This document shows, piece by piece, positions 19,373-30,349 of a DNA stretch of 64,000 nucleotides. This stretch comes from Porphyra umbilicalis (lineage: Eukaryota > Rhodophyta > Bangiophyceae > Bangiales > Bangiaceae): the NCBI GenBank assembly GCA_002049455.2, contig KV918829.1, positions 1-64,000 of the forward strand, in the 5' to 3' direction. Numbering within the stretch: position 1 is the first letter of the stretch; each line of letters begins with the position of its first letter. The translations under genes were made by a program, and so were the position numbers. The notes beneath the pieces were generated by a model. It did not search any database. It saw nothing but the letters and a program-made list of their open reading frames with translations, and had not been told where the DNA came from.

Positions 19373-20569
19373 ATGCCCGTGGCGGACGTGCGGACGGCGG
19401 TCGCGGCGGCGCCAGTGACCGCCTGGGCCTCGCCTGCAGCGGACGGGGCGGCAGAGGGGGGCGCCCCCAACTGGGAGCGCGACTCGAGGCTGCTTCCGTG
19501 TGAGGAACAGAGGTGGTGCTGGGTGCGGCCGCAGCTGCGGAGGGGTGTGGGCAGCTCGCTCTGTGTGAGCGGGCCGTGGTGGGCGCGACGGTCGAGGGGT
19601 TTTGGCACGAGGAGGTGCGGGTGCGCCAGGCATGTGTGTTGCGGCGTCTAGGAGGGAGGTGGGAGGTGGGGGGTGCGGTGCTGCGGCAGACGGAAGGCGT
19701 CGCTTCCTTGCGATTCCCAGAGGTGTGTGTGGACGCCACACCTGCCCTTGTGCGCGCGTGGATGGTCTGCATCGACGCGGTTGTCGTATGTCTTTTGTGT
19801 CCCGCACCTGACCTTTTCCTCCCACCCCAGGCGGCGGGTGCCGCGCTCGGCGCGCTCGCCCAACAGTGGGGCCCGCGGGTGGCGACGGCCGCCGCCCCCG
19901 CGGTGCGTGCCAGCGGGCAGAAGAAGGCGGCGCTGGACGCGTCGCGGCGTCGCGGCTTGCCCGACAGACGCTCGCGGGTGCTGCCGCGGCAGTGCCGCCG
20001 CCGCCACCGCCGCCGGCCCATCGGCGGGACCACGAGACGACCGCCGCGGTCGTGGTCGGTGGTGCGGCCCGAGCGCCCACTCCCCCCGCCCGCCGACGGG
20101 GCGGCGGGCGACACGGCGCGAGGGCGGTGCCGCCGGGCGGTGCACGGGACGGAGGGGTGGAGCGGCTTGGCAACGCCCCTGTCCGCCCTGGCCCAAGTAC
20201 TGGCGGGCGCCGGCACGCCGGTGCTGGCGGCCGCCATTGCAGCCGCGGGGGGGAGCCGACGGCACACCCGCACGTGGCCGCCGTGTGGCGTTGATGGTGG
20301 CGCTCCCCGCGCACGCCAGCCGGTTCGTGCGGGCGACCGACCTCACGGTGCGGACCGCGCTGCGGACGGCGGCGGCACGGGCAGACGGAACACTCCTGCC
20401 TGCCGCTTCCGGCGCCGGCAGTCGCTCCCCCACGGCGGGCGCCTCCGTCCCGGCCGCCGCCCATTGCCGACGCCCTGCGCGTGGGTGCGGGCCGCGTGCA
20501 GCGGGGGGTGGAGGGTGGCCGCAGGGCGTGCGGGTGCGCAGCGCCATCGCCGCATTGCTACCTTGTTAG
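19373..20569 (+). CDS. possible spliced hypothetical gene
   Basis: I do not recognise the product. An ATG at 19373 opens MPVADVRTAVAAAPVTAW. Another frame, from about 19,504 to 19,722, gives a natural-looking stretch (CERAVVGATVEGFWHEEVRV, then VLRQTEGVASLRFPE). A good intron candidate of 108 nt (19723-19830) follows: it starts GTGTGT, ends in a pyrimidine tract plus CCCCAG, and is phase 0. Downstream, pieces such as VALPAHASRFVRATDLTVRTALRTAAARADG (frame ending at 20569) also look like protein. The exon chain between these pieces is not resolved, and GC bias could create some of it. Treat the limits as approximate. Confidence 0.3.
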
Positions 20570-21169
20570 TCCCCATCGGTGCTCTTTGAGCAGACTGGCA
20601 CGGAGACACGGCGACGCAGGAACCGTCGATACCACCGAGAGCCGTCGGTGTTTCACCCGTCACTTGCAACGACACCGCCCAGACCAGGAGCCGTCGGGGG
20701 AGTGCACGCGCACAACCCGCTCTCTTTGCGTGCTCCCGCTGCTACATTTCGGGCTGTCCGAGTGCACCCGCTGCGTGTAGGCTGCGAGCTGGAACCGCTG
20801 TCGCGTGCCGCTGACACACGGTGTAGCGCGTCGACGCCGCGTCTGGCGGCGTGGTAGGGGCGGACCGTAGCGTGGCAGCCGCGGTCAACCACCGGGTGGG
20901 TTTGGAGGACTCCCGCGGCGAGCACGCCGGCCGGTCCAGTCTACTGGCCGAGGCTGTTGGAAAGGCGATGTGGCACTACCCGTAGACAGAGCGCCACCGC
21001 GAGAGTGTGCCTCGGCGGTGCCGCGGTCGAGCCCATATCAAAGCAACTAAAATTTAGGCCCACGCAAACTACACACGGCCGACACGAGCGGTCGCCGCGT
21101 GCAAGAGATACAGAGGAAAAGTCACTGCCGCCCGCCGCCCACCAACTCCCGCGCAGGCGACGGGCACGG
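20570..21169. other. intergenic, no supported gene
   Basis: GC-rich spacer downstream of both the hypothetical plus-strand gene and the minus-strand flotillin gene. I see no convincing ORF, repeat or RNA gene. Confidence 0.5.
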
Positions 21170-23006
21170 TTACGCCACGGGCGCGACGGGGGGCTTGGGC
21201 CCCCCCCGTCCCTTGCCCACCCCCCCTGCGGTGCTGCCCGCCGTCGGTCCCTCGGCCCGCGCCTTGATCGCCGCCGCCCCGCGGGAGGTGGCGGCGGCGA
21301 CGCTCACATCGTCCACGGCCGCCAAGCTCCCCGTGTACCGGTGCATGGCGGCGGTGATGTCGAGGCCCGTGAGCGCCTTGACGGTTTCAGGAACCTCGGC
21401 AATCATTTTTTCCACGTCCCGGCTCAGGCGTGACGGCCCCGACCCGCCGCCGCCCCCGTCGCCGCCACCGACAAAGACGATGCGCTCCGTCTGAGTGAGC
21501 GGCGCCGTCACCGCCGCGGCGACTTCGGGGAGGCGGTCGAGCGCGTGGGTGACGAGGGCGGCTTCCCCAAACTCGCGGAACGCCGCCGCCTTCCACCGCA
21601 TGCCGTCCGCCTCGGCCTTGGCCATTAACTCCCGCTCCTTGGCGCGGGCGTTGGCCAGTTGGATGATGCCCTCCGATTCCTTTCGGCTCTTGTACAGCTC
21701 CGCGTCGGCGCGGGCTTGGATGGTCTTTTCGAGCACGAGGCGCTCCTTCTTAATCTTGCGCCGTTCGACCTCGAGTTCCGCTTCCGTACGCTCGGCGTCG
21801 GCGCGCGCCGTCTCCACGTACAGCTTGCTGCGCTCCTTGGCGTCTTGGATGCTCTGCGCGAGGGCGGTGGTGGCCGCGGCGGCGTTGACGCGCGAGTCAT
21901 ATTCGGCGGCGAGGAGCCGTGAGGAGCAGTCAGACTCTTGCATCTTGGTTTGGTTCAAGTTGACCCTGAGGTGCCGCGCCATCTTCTCATCCGACTCCTT
22001 GATGCGCGCTTGGTTTTGGTGCAGGGCCGCGCCCTCGGCGGCCTCCCGCTTGATAATCTCCGTCTGGCGGATGCCAAGGCTCTCAATGTACTCCCGCTCG
22101 TCGGTGATGACAGAGATGGTGTACGACACAATCTCGAGACCCATCCGCCGCATGTCGTCGGAGGCAATTTCCCGCACCTGCTCCGCAAAGGTGCGCCGGT
22201 CGCCGATGAGCGACTCGACGGTGAGCGTACCGAGGATGGCCCGCTGATGCCCTTCCAATGAAGAGCAGATGGCCACCTCAATCTCCCTGTAGCGGGCCAA
22301 GCGGGGCGACAGTGGAAAAGAGTGGCAGGGAGAGATGCGACCAGGACACAACAGCGTAGCAACCGAAAAAAGAACGAGCAGGGAAACACAAGGTTAGTCA
22401 ACTAAAATACGACCGCCGCGCCATCACTGAAAGGGCGGACACAGAGGGACAGCATGAAACCAGAACGCCGACGCGTCGCGCACCAGGCCCGTCAAACGTA
22501 CTTGTCAGATGAGCCCAGGAAATGCTGCGCCGCCAAGCGAATGGCGTTGATGTCGGTGGTGAGGACTTGAGTGTCGCTCTCCCTGTTGTGGCACCAAGTG
22601 GAACATGCAGAACAGAGCAGGAAGGGTTTGCAGCGCCACGGTAAAAGCAAAAGACCATCCCGAGTCAGCGCACAGTCCACCCCTGGCACATCTCCGAACA
22701 AAAAAAAAAAAATGAGAGCAGCGCGGGAGGCACGACCCGCACACACAAGGACACACGTGATGGGTGAGCCACGTACGAATAACCTGACACCTTGACCTGC
22801 GCAATCCCCTCCACACAGATGCGTACGCCCTGCAGGGTGGTGGCATTGACGGAGCGCACGTTGAGCGTGCGCAGCTCCAAACTCAGCCGGTCGACCCGCT
22901 GGATGCACGGGAACACAACCGCCCGCCCGCCAATGCGAATCGTGCTCTCCCGCCCGCCGCTGACGACGAGGGCGGTGTTGGGGCCACAGGTGACGACGTT
23001 GCCCAT
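21170..23006 (-). CDS. flotillin (SPFH/band-7 family), three exons
   Basis: Flotillins are acylated scaffold proteins on the inner face of membrane microdomains. Exons on the minus strand are 23006-22777, 22582-22502 and 22286-21170, giving 475 residues, close to animal flotillin-1 (about 427). The start is MGNVVTCGPNTALVVSGG, matching the canonical N-terminus with its Cys-Gly-Pro-Asn and a possible myristoylation Gly2. The SPFH part continues VFPCIQRVDRLSLELRTLNV and GIAQVKVSG. Splicing restores AAQHFLGSSDKEIEVAICSSLEGHQRAI, the conserved flotillin core, which proves both introns (194 and 215 nt, GT-AG). The C-terminal half is a charged Ala/Glu coiled coil, then LPEVAAAVTAPLTQTERIVFV and a Gly/Ala-rich tail. 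No breaks are seen. Confidence 0.96.
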
Positions 23007-23842
23007 GGTGGCGGCGCGGGGAGACGAGCAGCCGCGGGTGTTGGCCGCGTGATAGGAGGGGGAGGGGAGGCGACGCACCGGCCCTGGTGGTCGCGACGAG
23101 GGTGATGGTCTCCGGGTGACGACGCGCGCAGCGGCACCGCCGTCCTACCCCTTGGGCGGCGAAAGGCTCCACGCAACCGTCGGAGCGGCAGCGCACGGGC
23201 GGGTGAGCGGCGGGCGCGACGGGGCGGTGTGCTCCCCCCGGCGGCACGCTTATGTAGGCGCGCCACCAAACACACGCAGCGAGGGATGACGGCGGCCGTT
23301 GCGGCAGAGCCACCAACGGAGCGCGGCAGCGTCGACCGCCGCTGGCCCGGCCGACCCCCCACCACCTCGCGGCCATGGCGCCGCGCAGGCCGCCCGCCAT
23401 GCGCTCCCGCCGAGTATCGCGCCCCCACTCCCGGCGCCGCGGCCAACCCCACCGCGCGGCCGGTCAACTCGCAAGCCACCCGCCGCGTCGCAGCAGCCAC
23501 ACCCACAAGGTCGGCGGTCGGCACGCGCGGAAAAAATCCCCCAAACCCCAACCCCGCCGCCCCCCCACGCGGCGCCCCGACGCGACAGCCGCGCACGCCC
23601 CCCCCCCCCCCACGCTCATCCACCAAGGAGGGGACCGTGCCGCCGTTTCGGGCTGCCGCTGCCGACGCCACCGCTGGTGGCAGCGACCACCGGCACCGCC
23701 CCCCGTCGGCAGCGCCGGTCGCGGGCGGGCTTGCCGACCGCCACCCCACCGGTGCACCGCGGCGACAGAGGCGCGCGCCCGCTGGCCGGCCGCAGCGAAC
23801 GGCGCGGCGCGCGCCGACGCGCCACGCCGGCCGCGCTCGTCC

Positions 23843-23912
23843 GCCCTTGTCAGGAGGCCCTTGTCAGGAGGCCCTTGTCAGCGGGCCCTTGTAAGGAGGT
23901 CCTTGTCATTGC
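23843..23912. repeat. 14-bp tandem repeat, 5 copies
   Basis: The unit GCCCTTGTCAGGAG repeats with an exact 14-bp step (TTGT at 23847, 23861, 23875, 23889 and 23903); the last two copies are diverged. There are no spacers, so this is a simple tandem array. Confidence 0.9.
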
Positions 23913-24179
23913 GGCGTGGGGGTGCGGCCGCGGGGGCGCGGCCGCGGGGCCCCGGTGGACCTCGTCACCGCGCGGGTGGGCAAAGGGTGGCGGGGGGGCG
24001 GGCGTGCGCGCGCAGAGCCTCGGTGCCCGTTGCCAACTGGCAGCCGTAATGTCGAGGGTGCTGGCGAGCGCCGCCTCGGTGCATGACGAGGACGGGGTCT
24101 TTGTGGGCCGTCGAGGCACCAGAAACGCGCCCGCGGGCGCCCGCGCGTGCTCGACGCCCCTTTTTGTTTTGGGGGACTG

Positions 24180-24356
24180 TATTGCTGTGTTCCCAATTTT
24201 TCGCCGATCTCGTCGATGTCAAGAAGGGTGATCAACAGTGCGAAACTGTGTCTCAGCCATCCATTCAGCCGGATAAAGCGCATGGACCAATGGGCAGTTG
24301 ACCCTGACCCTGCCTTGACTTGAACCACATCGGTTAAAATTGGGAAGACAGCAATA
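24180..24356 (+). mobile_element. MITE, 177 bp, family copy 1
   Basis: The ends are inverted: TATTGCTGTGTTCCCAATTT on the left and its inverse, with one mismatch over 21 bp, on the right; weaker symmetry extends to about 45 bp. It contains no ORF. It is homologous over its full length to the element at 18946-19122 in the opposite orientation. No clear target duplication is visible, so the superfamily is uncertain. Confidence 0.75.
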
Positions 24357-26703
24357 GTTGATCCGAGTGACAGGCCAATCGGGTCGCGGTCGACAGGACC
24401 ATTGTCATCCAAAGACACGCGCCGCTCCGCGCCCCGCCCGCACCGCCGCGCCGCGCCGTGCGCGGCGCCGAGCGCGCGGCCCCGCCGCGCCGCGCGGGGC
24501 GGCCCCGGCCGCCGCCGTTGCCACCAGTCGGGGGCATGGCACGGCGCGGCGACGGGGAGGGGGGGGGGGCACCCCACCCGCTCTGCGTATCCCGACGTGG
24601 CCGCCGCGGAGGGGCCCCACGACGGCGCGCCGCGGGGACCGACGCGGCCGCATCGCGCGCCGACGCGGCGCCGCCGCCGCCGCGGTCGTCGTGTCACGGC
24701 GGCGGTGGCGGACGCCCGCCCGCCCGCCCCCCCGCCCGCCCGCCCGCCCGCCCGCCCACCCGCCCGCGGGCGCCCGCCCCCCCGCCTGCGATGCGCCGCG
24801 CGCGGTGCGGCCGCGTGGGCGGGGCGACGCAAAACCGACGCGGGGGGCGGACAGAGGCGACCGCACGCGGGGGGGGGGGTGACGGCGGGAGCGACGCGCG
24901 CCCGCGCCGGGGGTCCTCGACGTGCCGCCCAAAGGGGTGGAGGCGGTGGCCGCCCGCCCAACGCTGCGGGATCGAGCGCGCCCGGCAACCAGCAGCGCGC
25001 AGCGGTGGCGCTCGCGCGCCGACGACGTGGCGCTGTGTGCCATCATCCCGCTTCTCAGCGACGATGCCGGGGACACGTGGCGGGGGCCTCACCCCAACGT
25101 CGGCCACCCGACGGCCCCGGCGCCGACGGCCGCGGCGGGCGCCGCTGCTGCCGCCGCCGCGTCTGCCGGCACCCCCCTCCACGTGTGCGAGGCGGGAGTC
25201 CTCTTGTCCCACGCCGGCGCTACACAAAAGGGCCTTGCCATCCTGCGCGCGCCGACAATCGCCTGTGAGGGCGCGTCGGAGAGCCTCCGCTCCTCGTCCG
25301 CCATCCGCCACATGGCCAGCAGCCACCCCAATGGGCAACCGCGCGTCGGTTCGTGCCCGCACGTGCACCGGGTAGCGCGCTCCCGCTCCGCCGCATGGTC
25401 GCTGTGTGGCATCCCCGCCGCTTGGTCGCTCTTTGGCATCCCCGCCGCGTGGGCGTCGCGCCATTTACGAGTGCGGTGTGAGTCGCCGCCGTTTTGGTGC
25501 CCGCACCTCACCGGGCGGGGGGGGCGGATGGCGTGCTGTTTGACGGTGGACCGTTTGGTATGGGCTGCGTCGCCGTGAACCTGCGCGCGCGCGCCAAAGC
25601 GGCCGCGCAAGAAGAGGTGGCGGCAGCGTCTGCGGCCGACGATCACGCGTCGACCGTCGAGCGGCTTTTTGCCGAGCGCGTTGCAGGCGGGGGGCGCGAC
25701 GGCGGCGGCGGGGTCAGCAGCGTTGGTATCAGTCGCGGCGGTCGCGGCGGTCGCGGCGGCGGCGGCGGCAGTGCGGCTACCGCGGCCGCGCGCCCGCCGC
25801 ACCCGACTTGCGCCCACTGGATCCGCGAGGGTGCCCTGCGATGCCGCGCCGGCCTCGCCGCCGCAACGAGTGGGTCGACGCGGGCGTCCGAGGCGGCGGC
25901 AGCAGGGGTGCTCGCCATCTAGGACGGCCTCGAAGCGGACCTCCACGCCGACGGTGACGGGAGCACCCGCCCCTCGTGGCGGGTGGCGGCGACGACGCGC
26001 ACGTGGGCGGCGCAGGGGGCGGTCATGGCCAAGCCGCCGCGCGTGGACGTTGCCGCCACGATGGCGGCACTCTCGCGGCGGCGGGCGCGCTCAACCTGGG
26101 CCGGGCCCTGCCGGTGCTGCCACACGGGTGCTGGACGCGCGTGCGGCGTGGGGGCCGCGTAGGTGTTTTCCCTCGGGGCCGCGTGGGTGTTTGCCCTCGG
26201 CGTGGGTGGGTCGTCGCCACACGGTGGCCGTGGCTCGCGGCGTGATCCTGCCCGTGAAATCTGTATTTTTACAAAAGTTCCCTGATCATCCATCAGAATC
26301 GCCGTCTGCACCAATCAATCGGCGATCAATCACCGGCACGATACCGATCCCGCCAGTGGTCTTTTGCATGGCCAACACCGTCACCGTGCTGGACGGCATC
26401 GGTCTGTCTCGTCTGCGGTCGATGCCGCGCCTGCCATCCCCTCGGCAAACTGGGGGAAGCCCCAGCTGCATGTGTGGCTGCTTGCGGGGTCGTGTGCCTG
26501 CAGGTGGCCGGTGCCGTCCCGTCCGTCCCGGTCGCGGGCGGGCCCCAGAGGCGCGCAGCGCGCTCCCCCCGCTGCCACGGCGCGCCGCCGCCAGTGCCGC
26601 CGCTTTGGGGCGACGCGAAACCGGCAGGTACCGCCGTGCCTACGCAACGGGTGCTCCAAGGGCCGCGCCTGGGTGACGGCCCTGTGATGGTGGCACCGGC
26701 CGG

Positions 26704-26738
<35 letters not shown>

Positions 26739-27031
26739 AACGGCGGGGGCCTACGGCGGCGGCGGCGGCAGCGGCGCCCCTGGGCGTACGCGCCGCGCCC
26801 CCAGCCGCTGCCGCCGCCGCCGCTATTGGCCTACAAAAGGCCGCCGGCGGTGGCCACCCCCATCTCACTCCCACTCCCCATTCAAAGGCCTCACCAGCGC
26901 GCCTCTCCACACCCTACCAGCCACGACCGCAGCCGCCCATCTACCTCCTCGTGCGCCAGTTGTTTGGTTTATCCACTCCTCCTGCCCCCCCTCCGCCCCC
27001 CCCGCCGCCCCCCCCCGCACTTCCTGCTACC

Positions 27032-28537
27032 ATGGCACGCCTCGCGTGCGTGGTGGCTGTCACGGCGGTCGCCGTCGTGGCCACCGCCACCCCCGCCGCC
27101 GCCGCGTCGGGCGCCGTCTCCCGCGCCTTTTTTGGAGCCGCCGCGCCAGCGGTGGCCGCAGCGCACCACGCCAAGAGCAAGGTCTTCAAGGTCATTGCCG
27201 GCCACGGGGCGCACGACGGGACGGGCATGCACGGCGGGGCGGGCGTGTATGGCGGAGCGGGTGTGCACGGCGGAGCGGACGTGCACGGCGGAGCGGGCGT
27301 CCACGGCGGAGCGGGCGTGCACGGCGGAGCGGGCGTGCACGGCGGAGCGGGCGTGCACGGCGGAGCGGGCGGGCACGGCCTGCCCGTCGTCGTGCTGCCG
27401 GCCGAGTCGGTCGTCCCCGTTGTGGTCCTCCCAGATGCGTCAGACGACTCTGCCATTGTCCTCCCAGACGTATCGGGCGACGGCGCCGTCGTCCTGCCCG
27501 CCGAGTCGGAGGTGACAGCCACCGTTCTGCCCGCCAAGTCGGCGCCCCCCGTCGTTGTCCTCCCCGACAAGTCGGCCGCGCCCGTGCCGTCGGCCGCCCC
27601 CACGCCGACGGCGGCGGCGACCGACGCCGAGGCGCTCCCCGACGAGACGGCCGCCCCCCGCCCGACCGCCTGCATCCCCGCCGTGCGGAACGGCGTCCTG
27701 TGCCCGTGCGCCGGCGGGCGCCTCAACTGCGCCGCCGCCACCGCCGCCCCCGAGGTGATTGACATTGACACGATCGACGTGTCGGACGGGTCGGGCGCCG
27801 CGGACAAGGGCAACGCGGCGCCGGCCGTGCCGCGGCCGACCGCGTGCATCCCCGCCATGCGGAACGGCGTGCTGTGCCCGTGCGCCGGCGGGCGCCTCAA
27901 CTGCGCGGCGGGCGTGCCGGTCGACGAGGGTGTGCCCGACGAGACGGGCGCGCCCGCCCTCCCGCGGCCGACCGCGTGCATCCCCGCCATGCGGAACGGC
28001 GTGCTGTGCCCGTGCGCCGGCGGGCGCCTCAACTGCGCGGCGGGCGTGCCGGTCGACGAGGGTGTGCCCGACGAGACGGGCGCGCCCGCCCTCCCGCGGC
28101 CGACCGCGTGCATCCCCGCCGTGCGTGACGGCGTCCTGTGCCCGTGCGCCGGCGGGCGCCTCAACTGTGCGGCTGCCAGCGCGGCGCCGACCGCCACGGC
28201 CGTGGCGTCGGCCACGGCCAGCCCCGTGGCGTCGGCCACCGCCGCGCCGACGGCCACGTCAACGGTCGTCGTTGTGCCCGCCGCGTCGCCGGCGGCGTGC
28301 AAGGCGTGCGCCGCGCCGCGGCTCATCGTCACCCACGTGCCGTGCCTCCAAAAGGAGCAGCACTGGGTGCTCGGCTGCGCCACGTCGCGCCTGTCGATTG
28401 CGCACGCGGCGCCGGTGGGCGTCGCGCACGACGGGTCGTGCCGCCGGCTGGTGGAGGTGACCGTCAAGACGACCTGCCCCAAGAAGCAGCTGGTCAAGGA
28501 GTGTCACGCGGTGCCGTGCCCGGCCAAGGAGTGGTAG
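27032..28537 (+). CDS. secreted Gly/His-repeat and Cys-module protein, probable extracellular matrix protein
   Basis: The 501-residue product starts with a classical signal peptide (MARLACVVAVTAVAVVATATPAAAA) at an ATG in the context CTACCATGG. Next comes a run of about nine GGAGVH hexapeptides (residues ~68-115), then acidic/Val-rich repeats of the type VVLPDxSxD. Four Cys modules follow: RPTACIPAxRNGVLCPCAGG then RLNCAA, four cysteines each, separated by Asp/Glu/Pro/Ala linkers. An Ala/Thr/Ser-rich stretch likely to be glycosylated precedes a C-terminal Cys-rich domain (ACKACAAPRLIVTHVPC ... ECHAVPCPAKEW). There is no transmembrane segment after the signal. The architecture fits a cell-wall or matrix protein; a metal-binding role for the His repeats is only a guess. 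I know no named family with this module. Confidence 0.85.
   Translation: MARLACVVAVTAVAVVATATPAAAASGAVSRAFFGAAAPAVAAAHHAKSKVFKVIAGHGAHDGTGMHGGAGVYGGAGVHGGADVHGGAGVHGGAGVHGGAGVHGGAGVHGGAGGHGLPVVVLPAESVVPVVVLPDASDDSAIVLPDVSGDGAVVLPAESEVTATVLPAKSAPPVVVLPDKSAAPVPSAAPTPTAAATDAEALPDETAAPRPTACIPAVRNGVLCPCAGGRLNCAAATAAPEVIDIDTIDVSDGSGAADKGNAAPAVPRPTACIPAMRNGVLCPCAGGRLNCAAGVPVDEGVPDETGAPALPRPTACIPAMRNGVLCPCAGGRLNCAAGVPVDEGVPDETGAPALPRPTACIPAVRDGVLCPCAGGRLNCAAASAAPTATAVASATASPVASATAAPTATSTVVVVPAASPAACKACAAPRLIVTHVPCLQKEQHWVLGCATSRLSIAHAAPVGVAHDGSCRRLVEVTVKTTCPKKQLVKECHAVPCPAKEW
27223..27375 (+). repeat. 18-bp coding repeat (GGAGVH)
   Basis: The unit GGCGGAGCGGGCGTGCAC is repeated about nine times with small changes (TAT for CAC, GAC for GGC). 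It is in frame with the secreted protein, so copy number can vary without breaking the gene. Confidence 0.9.
27652..28180 (+). repeat. Cys-module coding repeats; three units spaced 132 bp
   Basis: Modules 2, 3 and 4 start at 27830, 27962 and 28094, an exact 132-bp step, and are almost identical in DNA. Module 1, at about 27,655, has a longer, diverged linker after it. This shows recent tandem duplication of a 44-residue unit. Confidence 0.9.
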
Positions 28538-30150
28538 TGTGGGACGACGGGTGTGCTGCTCCCTTGTTTCTTGGTGCCTTTTTTTTGGGTACTGTAACAC
28601 ACCAGGCACCGGCAGGCACTGTTTCCACTGTTTTGGTTTCTGGTGTGGGTGCCCGCGCTCGGCGCGCTGGCAAGAAGCCACGATACCACGTCTGTCAAAA
28701 GACATTGCCCCGCTGCGGGTCCCCAACGTGAGGGGTTGCCAAGAGCGGCGGCGGTGGCAGCAGTGGGGGGGGGCCCGTGTCGGCCCCGCCCGACGCAGCG
28801 CCGCCACGCCCGGGCGCCGCGCCGACCCCCGAGCGAGCGGCCACGGCGCGTGACACACGCCGCCCCGCCCGACCGCCGACGCGACCGCGCGCCACCGCCG
28901 ACGCGGCCGCGCGCCACCGCCGCCACGTGACCCGACCGGCCGCCGCCCGTGGCCGCCGCCGCCGACGCGTGCGTCGAGGGGGGCGCCGCCCCCCGACGCC
29001 CACCGCCGCCCCTGCGGGGCGCGACCCGGCCGGGGGGGGTGCCCGCCCCCGCCCCCGCGGTCGCCGCACGCGGCAGCAGCGCAACGGTTGGGGGGTTGGC
29101 GCGCCCCCCCCCCCCCCAAACACGCAACGAAAGCCACCGCCGACGCCGCAGACCCCCCCCCCCCGACGCGCCACTGCCGCCACGCGGCGCGCCCGACCGC
29201 GGCGCGCCCACCCCCCACCCACCGTCGCCGCCGCGGCGGGCCATACGGGCGGCGGAGGCGCCGACAGACCCCCCCGTGACACCCCCCCCCCCCCCCCACC
29301 GGCGTACCCCTCCCCCCCCCCCCGCCGTCAGCGCGCCGCCACGGCCTCGGCGGGTGCACCACCGGGGGCGCCCCCCCGCCACGGCGGCGGCGGTGACGGC
29401 GGCGGCGGCGGCGGCGGCTGCCGGCGCGGCGGGTGCGGCGCCCGCCACCCGCCGCGCCCCCGCCCGCGGGCGCCGGCCGCGGGCAAGCCCCCCCGGCGGC
29501 CGCCCGCAGTCGTGGACGCTGCGGCTCCGGGTGGCCGCCGCCGCGCCGCGTCGTCGGGCGTCGGCACCGCCGCCGGTTGGCGCGCGGACGGTGGTTCGCC
29601 TCCTCCCCCCCCCCCCCCCACCCCCCCCCCCCTCGCCGCCTGAAGGGCGCCCCCCCCCGCCGTCTCGCCTACCCCCCCCCCCGGAGGCATCGGCGCCGGC
29701 GGGACGGCGCCGAGGCGCCCGCCGCGCCGCGCCTGCGCCCGCCGCCCGCGGGCGCCCCCGCCGTCGGGTGCCCGCCGCCGACGCGTCGGCGGTGGCGGCG
29801 GCGGCGACGGCGGCCGCCCCCCGCGTGGCGCGTACCGCACCAGGCGGCTGGCAGCGGCGGGGGGGGGGGGGGGGGGGGGGGGGGCGGGCATGCCCGACGT
29901 GCGCCCGCCGGGCGGCCGACGGCCGAGGGGGACGGGCGGTCGGTGGGGGGGGGAGCGGCGCCGCCCGTGCGTCGAGCCGATGGGGGGGAGGGGGGGTGGG
30001 TGCCGGCGTGTGGGGGGGTCGGCGGGGGGGCGCGGCACCGCGCGGGGAACGGTTGGGGCATTGCTTCCAAGGCGGGGGGCTCCTTGACCGTGGGGCGGGG
30101 CGGGGGGTGGACGCGCGGGCTGCGGGCGTCTCGATCGTCAGAAGTATGGT
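28538..30150. other. low-complexity GC-rich spacer
   Basis: After about 28,750 this is a patchwork of C runs (for example around 29,103-29,115, 29,278-29,297 and 29,610-29,630), CGG/CCG triplets and a long G run at about 29,860-29,884. Long ORFs exist on both strands, all Pro/Arg/Gly/Ala-rich. I see no gene. Confidence 0.6.
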
Positions 30151-30153
30151 CAT

Positions 30154-30262
30154 CCTGAACGGGAGGAAATCCCGTTCAGGCCCCTGTTCCGGCACGGCGC
30201 CTGAACAACGGAACTCCTGTTACAAACGTTGTTCAGGTGCACGGACCTGATCTCGAGGTCAG
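30154..30262. repeat. cluster of three hairpins
   Basis: Hairpin 1 at 30154-30180 has an 11-bp perfect stem (CCTGAACGGGA / TCCCGTTCAGG) and a 5-nt loop. Hairpin 2 pairs 30200-30210 with 30227-30237 (CCTGAACAACG / CGTTGTTCAGG) across a 16-nt loop. Hairpin 3 at 30247-30262 is a near-palindrome around CTCGAG. The first two stems share CCTGAAC. The cluster marks a sharp change from GC-rich to AT-richer DNA and may be a transposon end or a structured RNA. Confidence 0.6.
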
Positions 30263-30349
30263 ATGTTAGGAGATCGCGAGACACACACTTAATGCTCCTG
30301 TTAACCATGGTCGATTATTATTGCGCTAATTCAGCCGAGTCATCGGCTG

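Larger units (their letters stand above)
23007..27031. other. GC-rich intergenic region with unassigned ORFs
   Basis: Most of this is extreme-GC DNA with open frames on both strands. Two plus-strand frames have stretches with more natural composition: 24922-25578 (ADDVALCAIIPLLSDDAGDTW, GLAILRAPTIACEG) and 25494-25922 (FGMGCVAVNLRARAKAAAQEEVAA, HPTCAHWIREGALRC). They overlap in different frames and could be exons of one gene, but I cannot name a family or place splice sites. A possible promoter (ATTGG and TACAAAAGG at about 26,824-26,839) lies 200 bp before the next gene. Confidence 0.4.

Noticed and set aside
23843-23912. Short regularly spaced repeats that could suggest a CRISPR array.
   Set aside because: The units are contiguous with no spacers and the genome is eukaryotic.
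25380-25455. Two 27-bp repeats (GCATGGTCGCTGTGTGGCAT type) as a coding repeat.
   Set aside because: Only two and a half copies, in a frame I cannot support as a gene.
26241-26420. AT-richer island suspected to be another MITE.
   Set aside because: No inverted ends and no similarity to the 177-bp family.
28504-30250. Long ORFs on both strands between the secreted protein and the hairpins.
   Set aside because: They are homopolymer- and triplet-driven, contain no domain and overlap each other on opposite strands.
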